A stretch of DNA of 64,000 nucleotides from Vulcanimicrobium winogradskyi (GTDB lineage Bacteria; Vulcanimicrobiota; Vulcanimicrobiia; Vulcanimicrobiales; Vulcanimicrobiaceae): contig PLDA01000002.1 in the NCBI GenBank assembly GCA_003134965.1, positions 930,001 through 994,000 of the forward strand. Reading direction: 5' to 3'. The position numbers and the translations under genes are program-made. Each line of letters begins with the position of its first letter. Positions within the stretch are counted from its first letter, which is position 1. Below, one piece after another: positions 1-6,653 of the stretch. The notes beneath the pieces were generated by a model. The model saw only the letters and a list, made by a program, of their open reading frames with translations, was not told where the DNA came from and did no database searches.

Positions 1-1043
1 AGCTCGAGGCGCGCGTTGCCGGAGTTTCGCGCCGCGGCCAGCGCGTCGGCGAGCAGTCGCAGCGCGCGCACCAACCGTGCCTGCGGCGTCGCTGCCGCGC
101 GCTCGCGAGCGGGCTGCGCGTCGTCCTCGGCGAGATCGCGCGAGAGGAGCTCCGGGTTCACGCGCGCGACGAGCAGGTGGCGGAACTCGGCGATCGTGCT
201 GCGGATCAGCCCGGTCATGTCGGCGCCCGCATCCGAGCCTTCATCGACGATGCGCAGCGCCGCCGACGCGTCGCCGTCGAGCGTCGCGTCGCGCAGCGCG
301 CGCGCGAAGGCCCGGCCGGTCTGCCCGAACGCCGCGTCGACCGTCGCCGCATCGACCGGACCGGAGGCGAACGCGGCAACCTGCTCGAGCATCGTCAGCG
401 CATCGCGCAATCCGCCGTCGGCGCGGTACGCGATCGCGCCGAGCGCGCCGTCGTCGATCACGATCCCCTCGGCGCCGGCGATCTCGCGCATCCGCGCGAT
501 CATCACCGGGATCGCGATGCGGCGGAACGCGTAGCGCTGACAGCGCGAGAGGATCGTCGGCGGAAGTGATTCAGGCGCGGTCGTCGCCAACACGAACACC
601 GCCCACTCCGGCGGTTCCTCGAGCGTCTTCAGAAACGCGTTCGCACCCTCTTTGGTGAGCATGTGCGCCTCATCGATGATGTACACTTTCTTGCGCATCG
701 ACGACGGCGCGAACTTGACCGCGTCGCGCAGCGCGCGAATCTCATCGATGCCGCGGTTCGAGGCCGCGTCGATCTCGAGCACGTCGAGCGCCGTGCCTTC
801 GAGGATCGCGACGCAGTTCTCGCACGTGTTGTCGGGGGTCGCGGTCGGGCCGTTCACGCACTCGATGCAGCGCGCGAGGATCTTGGCCGCCGACGTCTTG
901 CCCGATCCTCGCGGCCCGGAGAACAGGTACGCGTGCGCGAGACGTCCGGTCTCGAGGGCCGTCGTCAGCGTCTTGACCACCGCGTCCTGACCGACCAACT
1001 CGGCGAACGTCCGTGGCCGCCAGGTTCGGTAGAGCGACACCAA
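1..1043 (-). CDS. dnaX: DNA polymerase III subunit gamma/tau (partial, 3' end outside window)
   Basis: Clamp-loader ATPase of the replisome, which loads the DnaN ring onto DNA. Reading the minus strand from TTG 1043 the product opens with LYRTWRPRTFAELVGQ, the DnaX N-terminal signature. It continues with Walker A GPRGSGKT (about residues 43-50), four zinc-binding cysteines in RCIEC and TCENC, Walker B/DEAH-type IIDEAHM, and sensor-1 LSRCQRYAF. About 347 codons are visible; the tau part lies beyond base 1. The start is uncertain. TTG 1043 is followed at once by GTG 1040. An in-frame ATG at 1067 would add eight residues, but it lies inside a dispersed repeat (1064-1150), so it is probably not the native start. 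Confidence 0.93.
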   Translation of the reverse strand, partial: MVSLYRTWRPRTFAELVGQDAVVKTLTTALETGRLAHAYLFSGPRGSGKTSAAKILARCIECVNGPTATPDNTCENCVAILEGTALDVLEIDAASNRGIDEIRALRDAVKFAPSSMRKKVYIIDEAHMLTKEGANAFLKTLEEPPEWAVFVLATTAPESLPPTILSRCQRYAFRRIAIPVMIARMREIAGAEGIVIDDGALGAIAYRADGGLRDALTMLEQVAAFASGPVDAATVDAAFGQTGRAFARALRDATLDGDASAALRIVDEGSDAGADMTGLIRSTIAEFRHLLVARVNPELLSRDLAEDDAQPARERAAATPQARLVRALRLLADALAAARNSGNARLE

Positions 1044-1063
1044 TCTGAGATTCGCCCGCCCCG

Positions 1064-1150
1064 TCATCCTGAGCCTGTCGAAGGGCTGTCGAAGGGCGGC
1101 GAAGGGCTGTCGAAGGGAGGCGACGGACTGTCGAAAGGGCTGTCGAGGGT
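1064..1150. repeat. Dispersed CCTGAGCCTGTCGAAGG-type repeat with tandem decay
   Basis: The stretch starts with a core CCTGAGCCTGTCGAAGG at about 1068-1084. It is followed by several partial reiterations of CTGTCGAAGGG up to about 1150. A related core, CCTGAGCTCGTCGAAGG, 15 of 17 bases identical, lies inside a gene at 16009-16025. Short repeats with this core are familiar from many high-GC genomes. It abuts the start of dnaX, so it may have changed that gene's 5' end. Confidence 0.7.
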
Positions 1151-1155
1151 CGGTT

Positions 1156-1283
1156 CCGGCCGCCGCAGCGGCCGGCGAGAAACCGCTTACCGGTTCACGA
1201 CGTTTTAAGGAGGACCGGCTAGGGTACCCGGAAGGCACCGGCTTACCATGGTCGCAACGCCCGCTTTCCAAGCGAGGCGTTGC
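1156..1283 (+). promoter_or_regulatory. Structured leader upstream of recQ
   Basis: The dnaX-recQ gap holds two strong stem-loops. The first is an 8-bp perfect stem CCGGCCGC/GCGGCCGG at 1156-1175 with a 4-base loop. The second, at 1254-1283, pairs GCAACGCC with GGCGTTGC and continues with CGCTT/AAGCG around a 3-base loop, giving 13 pairs and one bulge. The gap is about 280 bases and both genes diverge from it, so promoters for both should lie here. I could not assign the structure to a known RNA family. Confidence 0.4.
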
Positions 1284-1320
1284 CTGTCATCCGCGGTCGG
1301 ACAGCAGCCGAAGAGGAACG

Positions 1321-2958
1321 ATGGAGACCATACTGGATCTGCGCGGGGCGTTGCGCGAGAAGTTCGGCTACGATCAGTTCAACCCGGGCCAAGAAGAAGT
1401 GATCGACCGGGTCATGGAGGGTGAGGACGCCCTTGCGATCCTGGCGACCGGGGCGGGCAAGTCTCTCTGCTACCAGCTCCCGGCGCTGCTGATGGACGGG
1501 ACGACCATCGTTGTCTCGCCGCTGATCGCCCTGATGAAGGACCAGCTCGACATGCTCTCCGAGCGTGGCGTCACCGCGACGGCGGCGCTGAACTCGACGC
1601 TCTCCGAGGATCAGGAGTTGTCGGCGATGGCGCGCATCGCGTCGGGTCAGCTCAAGATCGTCTTCGTCACCCCGGAAAAGCTCGAGGACGACGCGTTCGT
1701 CGCGATCCTGCAGGCGCTCACGATCCCGCTGTTCGTCGTCGACGAAGCGCACTGCATCTCGCAGTGGGGGCACGACTTCCGCCCCGCCTACCTCAATCTC
1801 GGCAAGGTGATCCGCCAGCTGCGCAATCCGACGGTGCTCGCGCTCACCGCGACGGCTACACCCGCGGTGCGCGAGGACATCCTGATCCAGCTCGGGATCC
1901 CGCACGTCAAGCCGATCGTCAAGGGGTTCGACCGCCCCAACCTGCGTTATGTCGTGCGCCGCGCCGAGAGCGAAGCCGGAAAGCTCAAGATGCTCAAGGG
2001 ACTGTTCGAGAAGGGCGAGCTCGAGCAGACCGGGATCGTCTACACCGCGACGATCAAGAACGCGCTCGAAGTGCAGAAATACTTGCAGGACGAGCTGGGC
2101 TTGCCGGCCGCCGTCTACCACTCGAAGCTGCAGAAACACGATCGCACCGCGGTGCACGAGCTGTTCATGCAGGAGGCGATCCGGGCCGTCGTCGCGACCA
2201 ACGCGTTCGGCCTTGGGATCGACAAGTCGAACATCCGCTTCGTCGTACACTACGATCTGCCGGGTTCGGTCGAAGCGTACACGCAAGAAGCCGGTCGCGC
2301 CGGACGCGACGGCGATCTCTCGAAGTGCGTGCTGATCTACCGCATGAGCGACACGCGCGTGCAGAACTACTTCCTGACCGGCAAGTATCCCGACGTCGAG
2401 GAAGTGCAGAAAGTTTACGGGACGCTCGAGATCTTCGGCGGCCAGGAGGGCGGCGTGAGCCTGACCGACCTGCGCAAGATCACGCAGCTTCCGCTCACCA
2501 AGCTCAAAGTGATCATCGCCTTGCTCAAGAAGGGCGGCTTCATCGAGAACTCGATGCGCGGGAAGTACGTGCTGACCGAAGCCGCGCGCGAGCAGCGCGA
2601 GATGGTGCTCAACCTCGCGAACTACGAGACCAAGAAGAAGTACGACCAGTCGAAGCTCGCGATGATGCTGCAGTACGCCGAGACGACCGGCTGCCGGCGC
2701 CGCTTCATCCTGAACTACTTCGGCGAGGACTACGACGCCGAGACCTGCGGCGCGTGCGACAACTGCCTGCAGGGCCATCGCGTGCTCGCCTCCTCAGGCT
2801 ACCGGATCGCCGACGTGGTCTACCACGCCAAGTTCGGACAAGGCACGGTCGAGCGCGCCGAGAAGGACCTCGTCACCGTGCTGTTCCCGAACGTCGGCTA
2901 CAAGACGCTCCTGGCGTCGGCCGTCTCGCGGGAACCCGCCGCCCAGAAAATCGCGTAG
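1321..2958 (+). CDS. recQ: RecQ-family ATP-dependent DNA helicase with PcrA-like C-terminal tail
   Basis: 3'-5' DNA helicase for recombination and fork repair. Of 545 residues, the first 350 or so carry the superfamily-2 motor: FGYDQFNPGQEEVI (Q-motif region), Walker A ATGAGKS (K47), DEAH in VDEAHCISQWGHDFRP, LALTATATP (motif III), and the motif V/VI region GLGIDKSNIRFVVHYDLP and QEAGRAGRDG. A short winged-helix-like stretch follows, then the RecQ zinc cysteines (TGCRRRF, CGACDNC). There is no HRDC domain. The last 45 residues (YRIADVVYHAKFGQGTV onward) instead resemble the Tudor-like tail of PcrA/UvrD, an unusual combination. ATG 1321 is preceded by AGAGGA at a good distance. It is divergent from dnaX. 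Confidence 0.93.
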   Translation: METILDLRGALREKFGYDQFNPGQEEVIDRVMEGEDALAILATGAGKSLCYQLPALLMDGTTIVVSPLIALMKDQLDMLSERGVTATAALNSTLSEDQELSAMARIASGQLKIVFVTPEKLEDDAFVAILQALTIPLFVVDEAHCISQWGHDFRPAYLNLGKVIRQLRNPTVLALTATATPAVREDILIQLGIPHVKPIVKGFDRPNLRYVVRRAESEAGKLKMLKGLFEKGELEQTGIVYTATIKNALEVQKYLQDELGLPAAVYHSKLQKHDRTAVHELFMQEAIRAVVATNAFGLGIDKSNIRFVVHYDLPGSVEAYTQEAGRAGRDGDLSKCVLIYRMSDTRVQNYFLTGKYPDVEEVQKVYGTLEIFGGQEGGVSLTDLRKITQLPLTKLKVIIALLKKGGFIENSMRGKYVLTEAAREQREMVLNLANYETKKKYDQSKLAMMLQYAETTGCRRRFILNYFGEDYDAETCGACDNCLQGHRVLASSGYRIADVVYHAKFGQGTVERAEKDLVTVLFPNVGYKTLLASAVSREPAAQKIA

Positions 2959-2983
2959 TCCCCGTTCCGGAATAAGGAGTCGC

Positions 2984-4678
2984 TTGCGACGCGTCTTCGC
3001 GCCGTTCTCTAGCCTCGCGTTCGTATGCGCCCTCGCGCTCGCCGCGGCTGCGCAAGTGAATCCGCCCGTTCCCGCGCCGTCGGCGGGCCCGGTCAACCCG
3101 CCCGGGAACGTCGTGACCCCGGCGCCGGGCGGCCCGAGCGCGCCCGTCGCACCGGCGACCGAATCTCCGAGCGTAGCGCCGTCCCCCCTCGAAACCCCGG
3201 CGCCGCAGGCGACGCCGACCCAGCCGCCGATCGTGGTCGAGCCGCCGCAACTGAACGTCGAGCCCGGCAAGACGGTGACCGCGCGCGTCAACAGCGCGCT
3301 CGGCACGGTCTCCGCGACCGTCGCGGACCCGGCCGTCGCCACGGTCGTCGTCGACCAGGCCCAGCGCGTCGTCTACGTGAGCGGCGTGAAGGTCGGGGCC
3401 ACGACCGTCACCGTCAGCGACTCCCGCGGCGTCACGCGGGACGTACCGGTGCGCGTCGCCTACGCTGCCGGCGCGCTCGCCGACGAGACGACGGTCCGCG
3501 TCACCGGCAACCCGACCTCGGCCGATTACCTGCGTGAAGCCGTCGCCGCCGCCGTCGAACGCGCCGCGACACTACGACCCGGCGCCTCCGTCTATGTCCC
3601 ACCGGAGACCGTGCCGATCCACGGCGAGCTGAAGATCGACAACCGGCTCGAGGTCGACGTCGCCGCGCAGATCGCCGGCAACGGCTACCTGGCGGTCAAC
3701 GGCACGACGCACGTGATCGTCGAGAACACCGCCCTGCCTCCGATCCAGCCGGCGCGCCTGCTCGTCAGCGACTACCCGGAGCGGCTGACCGCGAACGGCG
3801 TGCTCTTTACCGCCCGCCTCGACCGCACGCAGGCCCAGCGGTTCCTGTACTACCACTACAACGCCCCGACCGAGCCTGCGCGCCGGATCCTGCTCAAAGC
3901 GCGCAACGCGTCGAACGCGCCGGCAACCGTGCAGATGATCGACGGCAGCGCCGGTCCGGGTGCGAACGAGATGGAGGTCGGCCACCTCTCGACCAAACGC
4001 TTTCTCGTGCGCGAGGCGCGCAACGAGGGTCGCGTGCTGACCATCGCACCGGGCGCGACGATGAATCTCGTCGATCATCCACTGCTCCCGCAAAGCATCG
4101 TGAGCGCGATCCTGCAGCTGCGGCTGGTGAGCGGCGACCCGCTCGATCTCGCGCTCGTCGCACAAGACGCGCTCGCGCCGACCGATCAGTCGATCGACAC
4201 CACGACACTCCTCGCCGGCGGCGCACCGCACGCGCGCGGCGTCTATCCCGTGCCGACCTTCTTCTTCGAGCGCACCTATGACGTCGACGGCGAGGACCTC
4301 GACATCGCGATCGGTCAGCTTCCGCTCCCGAACCTGCGCCAAGGCGAAGCGCTCAGCGGCGACTACGGCGTCGAGCAGTCGATGAGCGTCGTCGTCGTCA
4401 ACATGACCCGCGGTCCGCGTTCGATCGCGCTCTACGCGAACCCGCGCGGCGGCCGCGCCACCGGCACCTTCCTCATCGACGGCGTCGTGGTGCAAGCACA
4501 CGCGCTGGCAGCGTTCTCACGCTACAAGATCTGGCAAGAGCGCATCAATGCGGGCACCTTCCGCCGCATCAAGATCGTCACCATGCCCGAAGGCGGGTCC
4601 TCGTATCCGCTGCGCCTCACGTTCGCGCAGGACGACGGCTCGGTGGCGCCGGGTGCTCCGGGGTCGCCGATCTACTGA
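2984..4678 (+). CDS. Secreted proline-rich protein with Ig-like N-terminal region, function unknown
   Basis: 564 residues. TTG 2984 has AAGGAG seven bases upstream and gives a signal peptide (residues 1 to about 23, LAFVCALALAAAAQ). A Pro/Ala/Thr-rich linker runs to about residue 80. Next comes a BIG2/pilus-assembly-like beta domain (LNVEPGKTVTARVNS to VSDSRGVTRDVPVRVAY). The large C-terminal part looks all-beta (RILLKARNASNAPATVQM, GPRSIALYANPRGG) and has no recognised catalytic motif. It follows recQ by 25 bases and overlaps the 3' end of the opposing glycosyltransferase by 7. An exported surface or periplasmic role is inferred from the signal peptide only. Confidence 0.75.
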   Translation: MRRVFAPFSSLAFVCALALAAAAQVNPPVPAPSAGPVNPPGNVVTPAPGGPSAPVAPATESPSVAPSPLETPAPQATPTQPPIVVEPPQLNVEPGKTVTARVNSALGTVSATVADPAVATVVVDQAQRVVYVSGVKVGATTVTVSDSRGVTRDVPVRVAYAAGALADETTVRVTGNPTSADYLREAVAAAVERAATLRPGASVYVPPETVPIHGELKIDNRLEVDVAAQIAGNGYLAVNGTTHVIVENTALPPIQPARLLVSDYPERLTANGVLFTARLDRTQAQRFLYYHYNAPTEPARRILLKARNASNAPATVQMIDGSAGPGANEMEVGHLSTKRFLVREARNEGRVLTIAPGATMNLVDHPLLPQSIVSAILQLRLVSGDPLDLALVAQDALAPTDQSIDTTTLLAGGAPHARGVYPVPTFFFERTYDVDGEDLDIAIGQLPLPNLRQGEALSGDYGVEQSMSVVVVNMTRGPRSIALYANPRGGRATGTFLIDGVVVQAHALAAFSRYKIWQERINAGTFRRIKIVTMPEGGSSYPLRLTFAQDDGSVAPGAPGSPIY

Positions 4679-5724
4679 ACGGTCGTCGTTGAAGGGCGGT
4701 GGCGCGCGATGACGCGCTCGTAGATCGCGATCATCAAAGCCGCGGCAGTCGACCAGGCGAATCGCGCGACGGCGGCGGCGCGCATCGCGTCGGCTCGCCG
4801 CTGCGCGGCGTCGTGATCGGCCAGCAGCGCGGTGATCGCATCGACCCAGGCCGCGGAATCGTCGGGGTCAACGAGCAGTACCTCGCCGTTCGCGACTTCG
4901 ATCAACGATGAGGAGCGGGCGGCGATCGCGGGGAGACCGGCGCAGAGCGCCTCGGCGAGGGCGTAGCCGAAGCCTTCGTAGCGCGATGGGATCAGGGCGC
5001 ACGTCGCGCGCGCGTAGAGATCGTCGAGCTCCTCGCGCGTGACGTAGCCGCGCAGCTCGATGCGGTCCGCGACCTGCAGCTCGGCGGCGCGCAAGCGCAT
5101 GCTGTCCGCGTACGGTGTCGGCGGTCCGACCGAGACGATGCGCAGCGCCGGAAGCGCGGGCAGCGCTTCGATCAGGACGAGCAGGTTCTTGCGGGCTTCG
5201 ACGGTGCCGGTCACGAGCGCGAACGGCGCCTCGTCGGGACGACGCACGATGCCTGCGAAACGCGGATCGACGCCGGGGTGGACGACGTCGACGCGTGCGT
5301 TCGGGTCGACCAGCTCGTTATACTCGCGCGCACTGAACGATGAGTCGCAGACGACCGCCGCGGCGCTGCGGTACGCGCGCGACTGCAGCGCGCCGAAGTA
5401 GGTGCGCGCGTACGCGCGCGTGTGCGCTTGGACGCGCAGCCACGCCAAATCGTGCACGGTGACGATCGTCGGCAGCGTGCGCACGAACGGCATCGTGCCG
5501 GATGCCGCGTGCAACACCGTTGCGCCGCTGCGCGCGGCCTGCAGCGGGAGGAGCACCTGATCCCACAGCACCCGGCGGTCGAAGCGCCACGGATCGAGCC
5601 GCGGCGCGCGCAGCTCGCGGACGTCGACGCCGTTCGCGCGCAGGGCAGTTGCCAGGTCGCGCTCGTAGACGCCGATCCCGGTCGCGGTGCCGACGGCGAG
5701 CTGCGTGTCGAGCGCGACGATCAC
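4672..5724 (-). CDS. Glycosyltransferase family 4 (GT-B fold)
   Basis: Transfers a sugar from a nucleotide donor, probably to cell-surface polysaccharide or LPS given the neighbourhood. 350 residues from GTG 5724, which overlaps the stop of the upstream TPR gene as GTGA. The N-terminal half has the acceptor-loop signature ATGIGVYERDLATAL and IVTVHDLAW. The donor half has ALVTGTVEARKNLLVLIEAL, RIELRGYVTREELDDLYA and the GT4 nucleotide-sugar motif PSRYEGFGYALAEALCAGLP. The reading frame stays open far upstream (to 6117), but that part lies over the TPR gene. Substrate unknown. Confidence 0.88.
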   Translation of the reverse strand: MIVALDTQLAVGTATGIGVYERDLATALRANGVDVRELRAPRLDPWRFDRRVLWDQVLLPLQAARSGATVLHAASGTMPFVRTLPTIVTVHDLAWLRVQAHTRAYARTYFGALQSRAYRSAAAVVCDSSFSAREYNELVDPNARVDVVHPGVDPRFAGIVRRPDEAPFALVTGTVEARKNLLVLIEALPALPALRIVSVGPPTPYADSMRLRAAELQVADRIELRGYVTREELDDLYARATCALIPSRYEGFGYALAEALCAGLPAIAARSSSLIEVANGEVLLVDPDDSAAWVDAITALLADHDAAQRRADAMRAAAVARFAWSTAAALMIAIYERVIARHRPSTTTVQ

Positions 5725-6581
5725 GTCGCGCAGCGTTTGAGTGGCGGACCCGCAATCGGGTCGTCGAGCGGGTCGCGGACCGGGTTCGCGGCGGCGCCCC
5801 GCGCGCGGAGCTCGCGCGCACGTGCGAGCGCGGTTCGGGCGCGCGCGCAGTCGTGCACGGCGGCCGTCACCCACGCGATTCCGGCGTAGGCGTCGGCGCT
5901 GTTCGGCACGACCTCCGCCGCGTGCGTATAGAACCGCTCGGCGGCGCGCAGATCGCCGTTCGCGAGCGACTGATAGCCCGCAGCGAGGAGGTAGGTCTCC
6001 TCGTTCGGTGCGAGCTGCAGCGCGCGCTCGTAGGACGCTTCGGCGCGGCGCCACAAGGCGGTGCGCTGCGCCGGCTCGCGGTACCCCGCGGCGGCTTGCA
6101 ACTGCCCGAGCCGCCACCAGGCTTGGCCCGTCACCTCGCTCGCGCTGGGGTCACGCTCGAGCACCTGTACGAGCCGCAGCTGTTCGCCGAGCGCTCGCGC
6201 CGGATCGCGCTCCGCGATCGCATCGATCAGCGCTTGCGCGCGCACCTCGTCGCGCGCCTGTACGTAGAGCGTCACGGCCGCGTCGCGGTCGCCGCGCGCC
6301 TCGGCGATCCGGCCACGCAGGTCGGCGCCGGCAGCGTCGTCCGGGAGCGCCGCCACGAGGCGTTCGGCGGTCGTAAGGTTGCCGTCGTGGAGCGCCGCCG
6401 CCGCTTGCGCGCGGGTCCCCACGAGGAACGGCCGGAGCAGAGCCGGCGCGTGGTCGTGGAGCGCGGCCGGGAGCGACGGCCGCACGGCGAGGTCGCCGAA
6501 GGCGGCCGACGATGCAAGCTGCACCGCGCCGAGGAAGACGGCGAGGCCGAGCGCGGCGAGCAGCAGGACCGTACGGAGCAC
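5721..6581 (-). CDS. TPR-repeat protein with N-terminal membrane anchor
   Basis: 286 residues from GTG. One hydrophobic segment at residues 3-24 (LRTVLLLAALGLAVFLGAV) is an uncleaved anchor or signal. The rest is helical with TPR-like units: LHDGNLTTAERLVAALPDDA, RRAEASYERALQLAPNEET, NGDLRAAERFYTHAAEVVP and NSADAYAGIAWVTAAVHD. Probably a periplasmic scaffold. Its stop overlaps the start of the glycosyltransferase, so the two are translationally coupled and may act on the same polymer. No enzyme motif is present. Confidence 0.8.
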   Translation of the reverse strand: MLRTVLLLAALGLAVFLGAVQLASSAAFGDLAVRPSLPAALHDHAPALLRPFLVGTRAQAAAALHDGNLTTAERLVAALPDDAAGADLRGRIAEARGDRDAAVTLYVQARDEVRAQALIDAIAERDPARALGEQLRLVQVLERDPSASEVTGQAWWRLGQLQAAAGYREPAQRTALWRRAEASYERALQLAPNEETYLLAAGYQSLANGDLRAAERFYTHAAEVVPNSADAYAGIAWVTAAVHDCARARTALARARELRARGAAANPVRDPLDDPIAGPPLKRCAT

Positions 6582-6599
6582 GATAGGGCCTACAACGAG

Positions 6600-6629
6600 A
6601 ACGCCCCGGGACCTCGGTCCCAGGGCGTT
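6600..6629 (-). terminator. Hairpin terminator after the SLH-porin gene
   Basis: Stem AACGCCC-GGGACC/GGTCCC-GGGCGTT, with a one-base mismatch and a 3-base loop, lies 25 bases past the stop at 6654. The U-run on the minus strand is weak. On the plus strand TTTCTT follows, but no plus-strand gene ends here. Confidence 0.6.
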
Positions 6630-6653
6630 TCTTGCTTGGACTCCGGTCCGGTC

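Noticed and set aside
1206..1250. CTAGGGTACCCGG reminiscent of the ykkC/guanidine riboswitch
   Set aside because: The other conserved ykkC segments are absent and the downstream gene is a helicase.
1050..1320. SRP RNA (ffs) next to dnaX
   Set aside because: No GGTCAGGTCCGGAAGGAAGC-type apical loop on either strand.
1243..2778. Long minus-strand frame of 511 codons opposite recQ
   Set aside because: Composition (Leu/Val/Arg/Asp-rich) is the mirror of the real gene; recQ is unambiguous on the plus strand. Many similar antisense frames across the window were discarded for the same reason.
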